A stretch of DNA of 64,000 nucleotides from Shewanella insulae (lineage in GTDB: Bacteria; Pseudomonadota; Gammaproteobacteria; Enterobacterales; Shewanellaceae): positions 124,001 to 188,000 of the forward strand of contig NZ_WRPA01000007.1 in assembly GCF_009831655.1 (NCBI RefSeq), given 5' to 3'. The position numbers were made by a program, and so were the translations under genes. Every line of letters begins with the position of its first letter. Within the stretch, counting starts at the first letter, position 1. Positions 54,303-63,545 of the stretch are shown here, piece after piece. The notes beneath the pieces were generated by a model. That model made no database searches and had not been told where the DNA came from. It saw only the letters and a list, made by a program, of their open reading frames with translations.

Positions 54303-54519
54303 GAGCGAAATACTGCTATTTAAGATCGTCTTAGTACTGCTATTGGTCTTCATTATCTTTAATCTTGGCCGGGCCTTATTTGTCTTGGTGAAGGGAGAGG
54401 GCAAGGCGCCCATGAGTCAGTATCTGGGGCGGCGTGTGCTCTTCTCTGTGCTGGTGGTGCTCCTGCTGTTGGTTGCCTTAGGGTCAGGCATCATCGCGCC
54501 TCACCCCAGACCCTATTAG
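54301..54519 (+). CDS. DUF2909-type two-helix membrane protein
   Basis: The 72-residue product has two hydrophobic helices (about 5-27 and 47-66) joined by a loop VKGEGKAPMSQYLGRRVLFS. This is the DUF2909 pattern, often found beside cytochrome c oxidase assembly genes. Its ribosome binding site is GGGAG five bases before the ATG. It lies on the plus strand within an otherwise minus-strand cluster, convergent with coxC (15-base gap) and divergent from SURF1 (starts overlap). Confidence 0.82.
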   Translation: MSEILLFKIVLVLLLVFIIFNLGRALFVLVKGEGKAPMSQYLGRRVLFSVLVVLLLLVALGSGIIAPHPRPY

Positions 54520-54534
54520 TCTCTCGATTCGTCG

Positions 54535-55410
54535 CTAAAGCACATAGACGAACACGAACAGACAGAGCCAGACCACATCCACAAAGTGCCAATACCAACT
54601 GCCTGCCTGGAAGGCGAAATGCTTATCCGGCGTGAAATGCCCCTTCAGTACCCGCAAGAAGAGGACAAACAGAAAGATGGTCCCTAATGTCACGTGCATA
54701 CCGTGAAAACCGGTGAGCAGGAAGAAGGTGTTGCCATAGACGCCGGACGATAGGGTTAGCCCCATCTCCTGATAGGCGTGGGCATACTCTTTTGCCTGTA
54801 AGAAGAGGAAGGCGAGACCTAAGAGTATGGTGATGCCTAGCCATAGGGTAAGCGCGGTGCGTTTGCTCTTCTCCAGGCTCACATGGGCGAAATGCAGGGT
54901 GACCGACGAGGTCAACAGTATGATGGTGTTGTATAGGGGCAGACCCGTCCAGCCCATGGCCTCCGTCTTGGTACCATCGGGCGTGGTGACCAGGGGCCAG
55001 ACCGCCTGGAAATTGGGCCAGAGTACCTCGTGGGTCATGGCATTGTTCGAGGCGCCACCGAGCCAGGGCACGGCTATGGTGCGGGCATAGAGCAGGGCAC
55101 CGAAGAAGGCGGCAAAGAACATCACCTCGGAGAAGATAAACCAGCTCATTCCTTGGCGGAAGGAGCGATCCATTTGCTTGGAATAGAGGCCAGACATGGA
55201 CTCGCCGATCACGGTTCTGAACCAGCCGAAGACCATGTAGAGGATGACGGCGATTCCCGCGGTAAGGATATAACCGCCGCTGGTCTGCTCCGTCTGTAAC
55301 TGCTGTATATAACTGCCTGCGCCATAGGCGATGAGGAAGAGGCCGAAGGCACCTATTATGGGCCAGGCGCTCTGGGCGGGGACATAGTAGTGTTCATGTT
55401 TGCTTGTCAT
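54535..55410 (-). CDS. coxC: Cytochrome c oxidase subunit III
   Basis: The 291-residue product has seven helices. It has the family pattern HEHYYVPAQSAWPIIG at the start, SEVMFFAAFFGALLYAR, LLTSSVTLHFAH, GNTFFLLTGFHGMHVTLGTIF and WYWHFVDVVWLCLFVFVYVL at the end. It overlaps ctaG by four bases (ATGA). Confidence 0.96.
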   Translation of the reverse strand: MTSKHEHYYVPAQSAWPIIGAFGLFLIAYGAGSYIQQLQTEQTSGGYILTAGIAVILYMVFGWFRTVIGESMSGLYSKQMDRSFRQGMSWFIFSEVMFFAAFFGALLYARTIAVPWLGGASNNAMTHEVLWPNFQAVWPLVTTPDGTKTEAMGWTGLPLYNTIILLTSSVTLHFAHVSLEKSKRTALTLWLGITILLGLAFLFLQAKEYAHAYQEMGLTLSSGVYGNTFFLLTGFHGMHVTLGTIFLFVLFLRVLKGHFTPDKHFAFQAGSWYWHFVDVVWLCLFVFVYVL

Positions 55411-55976
55411 TTCGCAGCTCCTTGCTCAACATCATCTACGTACCCCTTGTCGGTGATGTTGTATAGCGTATAAGAGAGGGTCAGTGTCGAGATCTGCTCG
55501 GGTAGCTCGGTATCGACATAGAAGATCAAAGGTAATTGCGCATCGGCATTGGCATCGAGTTTCTGCTGGTTAAAGCAGAAACATTCTGTCTTGTGGAAAT
55601 AGGCCGCGCCCTGTCCCGGAGAGACGGAAGGAATAGCCTGTCCGATAATCTGCTGCGCCGAGAGATTCTTGGCGTGAAACTGAGTACGAATCACCTCACC
55701 CGGATGGACCTGAATGCGTTTCATCTCGGGGGCGAAGACCCAGGGCATATCTTTCTGAGTCTGTGCCATGAATTCGACCGTTACCGTGCGGCTAGTGTCT
55801 ATGGTCACCGCCTTATATTCGGCGGCGGTCGATTGCGTCTTACCATTGATGCCTAATTTTTCACATAGCACATCGTATAGGGGCACCAAGGCGAATCCGA
55901 AGCCGAACATGCCCACGCAACCTAACAGCAATAGGCCGATCAGCTTACGGTTTGACTGCGCCTTAGTGTCCGTCAT
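55407..55976 (-). CDS. ctaG: Cytochrome c oxidase assembly protein CtaG (Cox11)
   Basis: The 189-residue product is anchored by one helix (about 11-31). It has the Cox11 blocks GFALVPLYDVLCEKLGINGKT, PWVFAPEMKRIQVHPGE and the copper site HKTECFCFNQQKL (C-F-C). It delivers copper to CuB. It starts one base after coxA and overlaps coxC. Confidence 0.96.
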   Translation of the reverse strand: MTDTKAQSNRKLIGLLLLGCVGMFGFGFALVPLYDVLCEKLGINGKTQSTAAEYKAVTIDTSRTVTVEFMAQTQKDMPWVFAPEMKRIQVHPGEVIRTQFHAKNLSAQQIIGQAIPSVSPGQGAAYFHKTECFCFNQQKLDANADAQLPLIFYVDTELPEQISTLTLSYTLYNITDKGYVDDVEQGAAK

Positions 55977-55977
55977 G

Positions 55978-57588
55978 CTATTTCACCTCGGGTGGTGTCG
56001 AGAATGAATGGTAGGGGGCCGGACTCGGCAGGGTCCACTCCAGCCCCTCGGCACCATCCCAAGGTTTACTCGGCGCCGTTTCGCCGCCGCGAATACACTT
56101 GATCACCACCACGAGGAAGATCAGCTGGGACAGACCGAAGGCGAAGCCGCCGATAGAGACTATCTGGTTTACATCGGCAAACTGAATCGCGTAGTCCGGA
56201 ATACGTCTCGGCATTCCCGCCAGCCCCAGAAAGTGCATGGGGAAGAAGAGCACGTTAACCGAGATCACCGAGCACCAGAAATGCAGCTTGCCTAGTTTCT
56301 CGCTGTACATGTGGCCCGTCCACTTAGGCAGCCAGTAGTAGGCCGCCGCCATGATGGAGAAGATGGCACCCGAGACCAACACATAGTGGAAGTGAGCCAC
56401 GACGAAGTAGGTATCATGGTACTGGAAGTCCACCGGCGTGATGGCCAGCATCAGCCCAGAGAAACCGCCTATGGTGAAGAGGATGATAAAGGCTAGCGCA
56501 AACAACATAGGCGTCTCGAAGGTGAGCGAACCGCGCCAGAGAGTGGCCACCCAGTTAAATACCTTCACCCCTGTCGGTACGGCGATCAACATGGTGCAAT
56601 ACATGAAGAAGAGCTCGGCGAAAACCGGCATCCCGGTAGTAAACATGTGGTGCGCCCAGACCAGGAAGGAGAGGATCGCGATACTGGCGGTGGCGTATAC
56701 CATGGAGGAGTAGCCAAACAGCTTCTTGCGGCTGAAGGCAGGTACTATGGCGGAGATGATGCCGAAGGACGGCAAGATCATGATATAGACCTCGGGGTGG
56801 CCGAAGAACCAGAAGATATGCTGGAACATCACAGGGTCACCACCACCGGCGGCATCGAAGAAACTGGTGCCGAAGAATTTGTCGGTCAGCACCATGGTCA
56901 CTGTTCCTGCGAGTACCGGCATCACGGCGATCAACAAGAAGGCGGTGATCAACCAGGTCCAGACAAACAGTGGCAGCTTCATCCAGGTCATGCCGGGTGC
57001 GCGCATGTTGACTATGGTAACGATCACGTTAATGGCGCCCATGATGGAGCTGATACCCATGATGTGTACCGAGAAGACAAACAGCGCCGTGCTGTCCGGG
57101 CTGTAGGCCGTCGACAGCGGGGCGTAGAAGGTCCAGCCAAAGTTAGGCCCGCCGCCTTCCATAAACAGCGAGCTGAGCAGGATCGCAAAGGCGAAGGGCA
57201 AGATCCAGAAGCTCCAGTTGTTCATGCGCGGCAGGGCCATATCCGGTGCGCCTATCATCATAGGGATCAGCCAGTTGGCCAAGCCGGTAAAGGCCGGCAT
57301 CACGGCGCCAAACACCATTATCAGACCGTGAACCGTGGTCATCTGATTGAAGAAGTTGGGCTCCACCAGTTGCAGACCCGGCTGGAACAACTCGGCGCGG
57401 ATCACCATGGCCATCGCGCCGCCGGTCAGGAACATGATGAAACTGAACCAGAGATAGAGGGTACCGATATCTTTATGGTTGGTGGTAAACAGCCAACGCT
57501 TTATGCCTGTCGGATGTCCCTCATGGTGGGTCGAATGTTCGCCAATATGAGTGGCATCCATATCTGCTTCACGCGTTATTGCATTCAT
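55978..57588 (-). CDS. coxA: Cytochrome c oxidase subunit I
   Basis: The 536-residue haem-copper oxidase core has twelve helices. The ligands are visible as [12 protein letters not shown], the [13 protein letters not shown] block with the cross-linked His-Tyr, HHMFTTGMP, and [14 protein letters not shown]. The K-channel and D-channel ([42 protein letters not shown]) regions are of the A-type. It begins nine bases after coxB. Confidence 0.97.
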   Translation of the reverse strand: MNAITREADMDATHIGEHSTHHEGHPTGIKRWLFTTNHKDIGTLYLWFSFIMFLTGGAMAMVIRAELFQPGLQLVEPNFFNQMTTVHGLIMVFGAVMPAFTGLANWLIPMMIGAPDMALPRMNNWSFWILPFAFAILLSSLFMEGGGPNFGWTFYAPLSTAYSPDSTALFVFSVHIMGISSIMGAINVIVTIVNMRAPGMTWMKLPLFVWTWLITAFLLIAVMPVLAGTVTMVLTDKFFGTSFFDAAGGGDPVMFQHIFWFFGHPEVYIMILPSFGIISAIVPAFSRKKLFGYSSMVYATASIAILSFLVWAHHMFTTGMPVFAELFFMYCTMLIAVPTGVKVFNWVATLWRGSLTFETPMLFALAFIILFTIGGFSGLMLAITPVDFQYHDTYFVVAHFHYVLVSGAIFSIMAAAYYWLPKWTGHMYSEKLGKLHFWCSVISVNVLFFPMHFLGLAGMPRRIPDYAIQFADVNQIVSIGGFAFGLSQLIFLVVVIKCIRGGETAPSKPWDGAEGLEWTLPSPAPYHSFSTPPEVK

Positions 57589-57597
57589 AATGCCTCC

Positions 57598-59166
57598 CTA
57601 TTGGCCCTGTTGATTGACGTCTGTTGCCTGCACCATATCGCCTGTGTTGTTCCCCCAGGCGTTGCGCTCATAGGTGATCACCGAAGCGAGCTCCTGAGGC
57701 GTTAATAGGCTGGCGAAGGCCTGCATGGCGGTGCCTGGCTTACCGTGAAGCACTATGTCTAGGTGGCTCTCAACTGGTCCTGTGGCGATGGCGCCGCCCT
57801 TGATTGCCGGAAAGGCGCCGGGTAACCCCATGCCTGTTGCCTGATGACAGGCGGCGCAGTGGCCGAGGTAAACCTGCTCTCCCTTGGCCATCAGCTCATC
57901 CATGGTCAGATCGTCTAACACCAGGGCTTTGGGCTCTTCGGCGGCGGTTGGCGATTCAGCCGATGGGGTTGCCGGGGCAGAGTTTGGCTGCGTTGCTTCG
58001 GCAACTGTACCCGCATCAGTGCCTGTATCAGTATTGCTCGATGCGCCAGAGTTTGCCTGGTTGACATCGGCTGCCTGAACCGTATCGCCCGTGTCATTAC
58101 CCCAGGCATTACGCTCGAAGGTCACTACGGCGGCGATTTGCGTGGCGGTGAGCTGCTGGGCGAAGGCTTGCATCGCGGTGCCGGAGCGGCCATGTAACAC
58201 CACATCGAGATGATCGGCGACAGGGCCTTTAATGATTGGGCTACCTATGAGCGACGGGAAGACGCCAGGTAAGCCGGCGCCATTAGGCTGGTGGCAGGCA
58301 GCGCAGTGGGCCGTATAAACCTGTTCGCCCTGAGTCATCAGTTCCTCTTTCGACAGGGTTTTCGAGAGGGCGGCCTGTGCTTCGGCGGCGGCCGCGCTGG
58401 CCTGAGCCTCTTGCTCGACAATCCAGTTGTCGAAGTCGGCTTCCGAGAGCACCTGCACCACGATCGGCATGAAGCCGTGATCCTTACCGCAAAGCTCGGC
58501 GCACTGTCCGCGGTAGATGCCAGGTTTGTCGATGCGGGTCCAGGCCTCGTTGATGAAGCCTGGGTTAGCGTCTTTCTTCACCGCGAAGGCCGGTACCCAC
58601 CAGGAGTGAATCACATCTTCCGAGGTCATTAAGAAGCGGATCTTGCGATTGACTGGCAGCACCAGCGGCTTGTCTACTTCCAGCAGGTAGTGTTCGCCTT
58701 TGACCTCCTTGCCCTCTATCTGTTCTCTGGGCGTCGCGAGCAGGCTGTAGTAGCTGATGTCCTGATCAAAATAGCTGTAGTGCCATTTCCATTGGGAACC
58801 AGTGATCTTGATGGTGAGATCGGCATTGCTGGGATCTTCCATGGCGATGAGGGTCTTGGTGGCTGGGATGGCCATGAGGATCAAGATGACGAAGGGAACG
58901 AGCGTCCAGGCGATCTCTACCTTAGTGCTCTCATGAAAGTTTGCCGCGACGGCACCCTTAGAACGCCTATGGTTGATGATGGCGTAGATCATCACCCCAA
59001 AGACGACCAAACCTATGGCACAGCAGATATAGAGAATCGTCATATGCAGGCTAAATACCTTATTGCTGATCTCTGTGACCCCTGATGTCATGTTCAGGGG
59101 CATATCTGCTGCGAGTATGGTGGGCGTAAATAGCAACGCCAGCAAACAACACAACACTTGCTTCAC
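57598..59166 (-). CDS. coxB: Cytochrome c oxidase subunit II with two C-terminal cytochrome c domains
   Basis: The 522-residue product has a signal peptide (1-19), two helices, and a CuA domain with ligands H187, C222, C226, H230 and M233 (QCAELCGKDHGFMP). Two related cytochrome c domains follow: haem motifs CAACH at 288-292 and 437-441, each with GLPG-x-FP, a GP-x-x-x-HLD block, GTAMQAFA and a closing ERNAWGN. A Ser, Ala, Thr and Pro-rich linker joins them (about 370-420). Such caa3-like subunits usually carry one haem domain, so the second looks like an internal duplication. Confidence 0.95.
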   Translation of the reverse strand: MKQVLCCLLALLFTPTILAADMPLNMTSGVTEISNKVFSLHMTILYICCAIGLVVFGVMIYAIINHRRSKGAVAANFHESTKVEIAWTLVPFVILILMAIPATKTLIAMEDPSNADLTIKITGSQWKWHYSYFDQDISYYSLLATPREQIEGKEVKGEHYLLEVDKPLVLPVNRKIRFLMTSEDVIHSWWVPAFAVKKDANPGFINEAWTRIDKPGIYRGQCAELCGKDHGFMPIVVQVLSEADFDNWIVEQEAQASAAAAEAQAALSKTLSKEELMTQGEQVYTAHCAACHQPNGAGLPGVFPSLIGSPIIKGPVADHLDVVLHGRSGTAMQAFAQQLTATQIAAVVTFERNAWGNDTGDTVQAADVNQANSGASSNTDTGTDAGTVAEATQPNSAPATPSAESPTAAEEPKALVLDDLTMDELMAKGEQVYLGHCAACHQATGMGLPGAFPAIKGGAIATGPVESHLDIVLHGKPGTAMQAFASLLTPQELASVITYERNAWGNNTGDMVQATDVNQQGQ

Positions 59167-59515
59167 TAGACTTCTCCTCTGTCAATTGCGAAGGCAACTA
59201 CAAAGAAGAGCCACACAGTATGTCTCGGCTCTATGCAAACTCTTCAGTTCCCAAAAAAGCAACGATGACTTCAAAGTGCGTCGGTGGTGAATCTCTTGTT
59301 CTGCTGGTGGTAACCACGCTTGCACTTACGGCTGAATATATCAGACCAATTTCAGCTTCTGTGGGCGAGGTATTACAGGTTCTATTTCGCCGCTCAAGCC
59401 GACAACCAAATTGTGCGATATAACAAATAATCGTTGATATCTCTTACTAACTTAATGGCTGTTTAAATATTGATCAAGATCACTTTTATTTTATTTTGCT
59501 AAACAAAACAGACAC
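59167..59515. promoter_or_regulatory. Intergenic region upstream of the cox operon
   Basis: About 350 bases with no supported gene. It contains TTGAT-CAAG-ATCAC at 59470-59483, matching the FNR/EtrA consensus TTGAT-N4-ATCAA in nine of ten positions, 304 bases before the coxB ATG. The part near 59460-59515 is AT-rich. Confidence 0.5.
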
Positions 59516-59537
59516 AAAAACGCCCCTTGCGGGGCGT
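59516..59537 (-). terminator. Terminator of the lexA-sulA operon
   Basis: On the minus strand: CGCCCC, loop GCAA, GGGGCG and five T, about 30 bases after the sulA-like stop. Confidence 0.85.
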
Positions 59538-59564
59538 CTGTATGGAAAGGTAACGCGCGGAATA

Positions 59565-60074
59565 TCAATGTAGCGAACTGAACAGGCTCATGGTCTGGCC
59601 ACCGAGATCCTTTTGGGAAAACGCCTTGGCAGGTAAGTGACCGTTCGCATCTTCGATCACCACCCCTAGTGCGCGGGTATTCTTGGCGACGATCTGCAGG
59701 CGGCGACTGTCTCGGGCATCCAAGGTTTGCGCCCAGCAGATCACCGCACTGGATGTACCACTTGTGAGGGCTTTTTCCATGGCCCACAGGGTCTCGACTT
59801 CATCCTTGGTGTGTACCAAGAGGATGCGATCCATACGTACACCGCCGTCGGCCAGCATCTGTTTGTAGCCTATGTTAGGCGGACTGATTAACACGACCCA
59901 TTGCCCCTGTTGACTGAGTCTGGCCAGTTCTGGGGTGAGGGCCTGGAGCTCCTGCTTGCCTTGAGTGGAGCTTGCCGTGGTAGAGATAGTGTTACTATCG
60001 CCGCGCTTAAGCGAGCTGTCGAGATCGGCCCACAGCCCTGGATGACGCGGTGCCATGCCCATGAGGTTGTTCAT
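59565..60074 (-). CDS. sulA: SulA-type cell division inhibitor
   Basis: The 169-residue product overlaps lexA by four bases (ATGA) and is co-transcribed with it. The central part [58 protein letters not shown] is typical of SulA/RecA-like inhibitors. In related bacteria SulA blocks FtsZ during DNA damage. Repression by LexA through the SOS boxes before lexA is expected. Confidence 0.88.
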   Translation of the reverse strand: MNNLMGMAPRHPGLWADLDSSLKRGDSNTISTTASSTQGKQELQALTPELARLSQQGQWVVLISPPNIGYKQMLADGGVRMDRILLVHTKDEVETLWAMEKALTSGTSSAVICWAQTLDARDSRRLQIVAKNTRALGVVIEDANGHLPAKAFSQKDLGGQTMSLFSSLH

Positions 60075-60688
60075 TGCCAGTCTCCATTTCGAATAACGCC
60101 GACGGCCAAGCCTTCGATGCTTAGGCTCTGGGTGGTGAGATCCACGACGATAGGGGAATACTCTTCATTCTCGGCATGTAGAAAGACAGTGCTGCCACGC
60201 TTCTCGAAGCGTTTAACTGTTACATCATCTTCTACACGGGCAACCACGACCTGCCCGTTTCTTGCCTGTTCGGCCTTGTGTACCGCCAGCAGGTCGCCCT
60301 CGAGAATACCTATATCTTTCATACTGTCGCCCTTGACGCGCAGCAGAAAGTCGGCGCTGGGGCGGAACATGCTAGGGTCAACCTGATAGTGTTGCTCCAC
60401 ATGCTCTTGGGCCAGAATGGGCTCACCGGCGGCCACCTGGCCTATGAGGGGCAGGCCGAGATCTTCAGGCTCTTCCTCTTGGGTGAGCTTGATGCCGCGT
60501 GAGGTGCCGGGCATGATTTCGATGCAGCCTTTTTTGGCCAGCGCCTTGAGGTGTTCCTCGGCGGCGTTGGCGCTCTTAAAGCCTAATCGGCGCGCAATTT
60601 CCGCACGGGTAGGCGGCATGCCGGTGTCGGCAATATTGCGTTTAATCAGATCTAAAATCTCGGCTTGTCTTGGGGTTAAGGGTCTCAT
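60071..60688 (-). CDS. lexA: SOS repressor LexA
   Basis: The 205-residue product has an N-terminal winged-helix domain ([26 protein letters not shown]), the self-cleavage site A87-G88 (QVAAGEP), Ser122 (RVKGDSMKD) and Lys159 (VTVKRF). All residues of the cleavage chemistry are present. It leads the lexA-sulA operon and has two SOS boxes upstream. Confidence 0.97.
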   Translation of the reverse strand: MRPLTPRQAEILDLIKRNIADTGMPPTRAEIARRLGFKSANAAEEHLKALAKKGCIEIMPGTSRGIKLTQEEEPEDLGLPLIGQVAAGEPILAQEHVEQHYQVDPSMFRPSADFLLRVKGDSMKDIGILEGDLLAVHKAEQARNGQVVVARVEDDVTVKRFEKRGSTVFLHAENEEYSPIVVDLTTQSLSIEGLAVGVIRNGDWQ

Positions 60689-60694
60689 GATTAA

Positions 60695-60733
60695 TCCTGT
60701 CTTTCCATACAGTACCTGTCAGTATATACAGTA
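60695..60733 (-). promoter_or_regulatory. Two tandem SOS boxes and the lexA promoter
   Basis: CTGT-N8-ACAG occurs at 60697-60712 and again at 60716-60731, 19 bases centre to centre. On the minus strand a -10-like TATACT (60721-60726) overlaps the upstream box, with TTGCAC (60743-60748) as -35 at a spacing of 16. This is the classic autoregulated lexA arrangement. Confidence 0.9.
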
Positions 60734-60806
60734 TTTTATACAGTGCAAGTATTAACCAGGTTTTCTCCCTATCTCATCAAGCGATTAGCGCGCCCTCCAC
60801 CAATAA

Positions 60807-61481
60807 TTAGCCGAGTTGTGCCTGTTCTAGGGAGACCAGCAGGTGATGGTAATCGTCGATGGCGGGGAAGTCGGCAAACTGCTTGTGAGGCTTCTGGCTG
60901 TCGGGATTCTTGATCCCCAGCTGGTAGCCGACGCCGGCCTTCTTGGCCGCCTGCAGTATGGGCTCGCTGTCGTCGATAAACAGACAACGGCTAGGATCCA
61001 AGGAAAAATGATTAAACAGGTGACGCCAAAATTGTGGGTGTTCCTTGGGATACCCGGTGGTGTGGCTGGAGAGCATCTCATCCAGTCCGCTTGCAAGATC
61101 TGTATGTTTGAGTTTTAACGCCAGGCTATGGGGATGGGCGTTGGTGACCAAGATGCGCCGCTTGCTGTGTCTGGCGAGCGCGCTGAGAAAGGGCATACTG
61201 TCCTGACGCAGCTGGATTCTGTCGACCAGGTTGTGGTGTAGCGCCATAATGTCGAGATCCAGCTCTTGCTGCCAATATTCCAGGCAATACCACTCCAGAG
61301 TGCCGAAGACTTTGGCATAGGCACTCTCCACCAGTTGCTGGGCCTCGCTCTGTGGGATCTGCCGCTGTTGACACAAGGTCTGAGGCACCAACTTGAGCCA
61401 GAAATGGTTGTCGAAATGCAGATCCAGCAGGGTGCCGTCCATATCCAGCAGCACGGTATCTATCTTATTCCAGGGAAACAT
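60807..61481 (-). CDS. yrfG: HAD-family nucleotidase, YrfG-like (GMP/IMP nucleotidase)
   Basis: The 224-residue HAD phosphatase has the nucleophile in LLDMDGTLLD (about 11-20), motif II in ILVTNAHPHSL and the acidic motif LFIDDSEPIL. The LHFDNHFW, EWYCLEYW and HTTGYPKEHPQFW stretches correspond closely to E. coli YrfG, a GMP/IMP 5'-nucleotidase. The start at 61481 fits that length; the frame is open to 61589 but the extension overlaps nudE on the other strand. Confidence 0.85.
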   Translation of the reverse strand: MFPWNKIDTVLLDMDGTLLDLHFDNHFWLKLVPQTLCQQRQIPQSEAQQLVESAYAKVFGTLEWYCLEYWQQELDLDIMALHHNLVDRIQLRQDSMPFLSALARHSKRRILVTNAHPHSLALKLKHTDLASGLDEMLSSHTTGYPKEHPQFWRHLFNHFSLDPSRCLFIDDSEPILQAAKKAGVGYQLGIKNPDSQKPHKQFADFPAIDDYHHLLVSLEQAQLG

Positions 61482-61578
61482 AAAACGAGTAAAAAAATTC
61501 CATGGTTTGAGTTGTGGATTAGGCCCATCATAGTAAGATTGAGTGGTTAAGCAAACGCCATTTTTATCAGGAAGTTTC

Positions 61579-62124
61579 ATGCCGGACAAAAAGCCGCAGA
61601 TCCTACATGCCGAAGTTGTTGCTCAGAGCCGTCTGTTTCAGATAGAGCAGGTGCATTTAAAATTTTCCAACCAGGTCGAGCGTCAGTATGAGCGCATGAA
61701 GGGTAACGCCCGCGGCGCCGTGATGGTGGTGCCTGTGCATGGCGAGGAACTCCTGCTGGGGCGCGAATATGCGGCGGGTACCCACAGCTACGAGCTGGGA
61801 TTCCCTAAGGGCCTGGTGGATCCCGGCGAGACCCATGCCGAGGCAGCCAACCGTGAGCTGCAGGAAGAGATCGGCTTTGGCGCCCGTAAGTTGACCCATC
61901 TGATGGAGCTGAGCCTGGCGCCTGGCTATTTTGCCAGCAAGATGCAGATCTTCGTCGCCGAAGATCTGTATGAGAGTCGATTGGAGGGTGATGAGCCCGA
62001 ACCCATAGAGGTGGTACGCTGGCCATTGAGCCAGTGGTCTGAGTTGTTGTTAGAAGACGACTTTTCCGAATCTCGAAGCGTTAGTGCCTTGTTTTTGGCA
62101 CAGAAACATCTAAAACTAAAGTAG
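61579..62124 (+). CDS. nudE: ADP compounds hydrolase NudE
   Basis: The 181-residue product carries a complete Nudix box G-x5-E-x7-REL-x-EE-x-GF (GLVDPGETHAEAANRELQEEIGFG, near residues 75-98). NudE hydrolyses ADP-ribose, NADH and similar dinucleotides. The start at 61579 has AGGAAG upstream; the earlier in-frame ATG at 61543 lacks one. It is divergent from yrfG and followed by cysQ 53 bases later, an arrangement also seen in relatives. Confidence 0.92.
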   Translation: MPDKKPQILHAEVVAQSRLFQIEQVHLKFSNQVERQYERMKGNARGAVMVVPVHGEELLLGREYAAGTHSYELGFPKGLVDPGETHAEAANRELQEEIGFGARKLTHLMELSLAPGYFASKMQIFVAEDLYESRLEGDEPEPIEVVRWPLSQWSELLLEDDFSESRSVSALFLAQKHLKLK

Positions 62125-62177
62125 TTAATCCAGATTATCATATTAGGCATTGCCAGATGTAGGCTGTTGGAGTTGTG

Positions 62178-62990
62178 ATGAAGCCAGAAGAATATGTGGA
62201 GCAGGCGATTTCGATTGCCATCGAGGCGGGAGAGGCCATCAAAGGGATCTACCTCGAAGGTAACTTTGACAAAGAGGTGAAATCCGATAATACCCCGGTG
62301 ACCTCAGCCGATATCGCGGCCCATGAGATCATATCTTCCAAGCTAAGCAGTCTCACGCCAGAGATCCCGGTTCTCTCAGAAGAAGATGCCGATATTCCTT
62401 TCTCCGAGCGTGCCGATTGGCAGCGTTACTGGTTGGTGGATCCCCTAGATGGCACGGGTGAATTTATCGCCGGTAGCGGCGACTTCTCGGTGATCATCGC
62501 CCTGGTCGAACACAATCGTCCTATCATGGGCGTGGTCTATGTGCCCATGACTGGTGTGGTCTACTATGCCGTGGCTGGCCTGGGCGCCTATAAGCGCAGC
62601 GGCAAGGGGGAGGTGCGTATCGCCAGCAAACAGCTCACCACAGACGATGAGCCTTGTTTGCGCCTGGCGGTGAGTCGTCGTCAGGATCCGCAGTCTGTAT
62701 TGAAGCTTTTCAATCATCCCAAACACTGCGAGCTAGTGGTGCTGGGCGGTGCGGCGCTTAAGAGCTGTCTGGTGGCAGAAGGCCGAGCCGACTGTTATGT
62801 GCGTATCGGTCCTACGGGTGAGTGGGACACGGGCGCGGCGCAGATCATCATCGAAGAGGCGGGCGGCCAGGTGATGGATCTCGAGCTACAGCCACTGAGT
62901 TATAACGAGCGTGAATCACTAGAGAATCCCAACTTTATCGTCGTGGGATCGACCCACCTGCCATGGGACGAGCTGTTAACCCGTGAATAA
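62178..62990 (+). CDS. cysQ: 3'(2'),5'-bisphosphate nucleotidase CysQ
   Basis: The 270-residue inositol-monophosphatase-superfamily enzyme has the metal-binding motifs SEEDADIPF, VDPLDGTGEFIAGSGDFSV and EWDTGAAQIIIEEAGG. It removes the 3'-phosphate of PAP from sulfate assimilation. The ATG at 62178 is better placed after GGAG than the GTG at 62175. It overlaps the next gene by eight bases. Confidence 0.95.
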   Translation: MKPEEYVEQAISIAIEAGEAIKGIYLEGNFDKEVKSDNTPVTSADIAAHEIISSKLSSLTPEIPVLSEEDADIPFSERADWQRYWLVDPLDGTGEFIAGSGDFSVIIALVEHNRPIMGVVYVPMTGVVYYAVAGLGAYKRSGKGEVRIASKQLTTDDEPCLRLAVSRRQDPQSVLKLFNHPKHCELVVLGGAALKSCLVAEGRADCYVRIGPTGEWDTGAAQIIIEEAGGQVMDLELQPLSYNERESLENPNFIVVGSTHLPWDELLTRE

Positions 62991-63438
62991 TCTCCCTCAT
63001 ATTTCTATCAAGGCGGCTGGTAAGCACCAGCTGCAGGCGCTCTATCGTCTGGAGCAGGGACTATTTGGTGCTCATGCCTATCCAGACTTCTTCTTTCGCC
63101 AGAGTTTCGACTGCTGGCCAAGCGGACTGCGAGTCGCTTGTGACGAAAACGAATGTCTACTGGGCTACATACTGCTGGCCAGGAGCGAACGGGTAGATAG
63201 TGCCTGGATCCTCTCGGTCGCAGTCGATAGTGCCGCTCAGGGGCGAGGCATAGGCAGGCGTTTGATTGTAGAGTCCTTGAGCGCGCTACCCGCTAGCGTG
63301 ACACAGGTGAAGCTCACCGTGGCGCCGGATAATCCTGCCAGGCACCTCTATGCCAGGTTAGGCTTTGTCGAGCAAGGGCTGGAGGCCGACTACTTCGGTC
63401 CAGACGAAGACAGAGTTCTCATGACACTCAGCCGATAA
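62983..63438 (+). CDS. GNAT-family acetyltransferase
   Basis: The 151-residue product starts with GTG inside the end of cysQ. It has the acetyl-CoA loop SAAQGRGIGRRL (about 84-95) and the C-terminal NPARHLYARLGFVEQGLEADYFG. It resembles RimI-like N-acetyltransferases. Translational coupling to cysQ is likely; the substrate is unknown. Confidence 0.85.
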   Translation: MNNLPHISIKAAGKHQLQALYRLEQGLFGAHAYPDFFFRQSFDCWPSGLRVACDENECLLGYILLARSERVDSAWILSVAVDSAAQGRGIGRRLIVESLSALPASVTQVKLTVAPDNPARHLYARLGFVEQGLEADYFGPDEDRVLMTLSR

Positions 63439-63545
63439 ATTTCCCTCTTTATTCTGGTCGCCGAAAAATAACCTTATTATGAACATTGTTTTTTATTTTG
63501 CTTGCTGGTAACTTGAACGCAAATTGACAGAGGGATGGAGCCGAG

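Noticed and set aside
56647..57705. 352-codon plus-strand frame
   Set aside because: It is antisense to coxA, with histidine- and glutamine-rich low-complexity translation; coxA is unmistakable.
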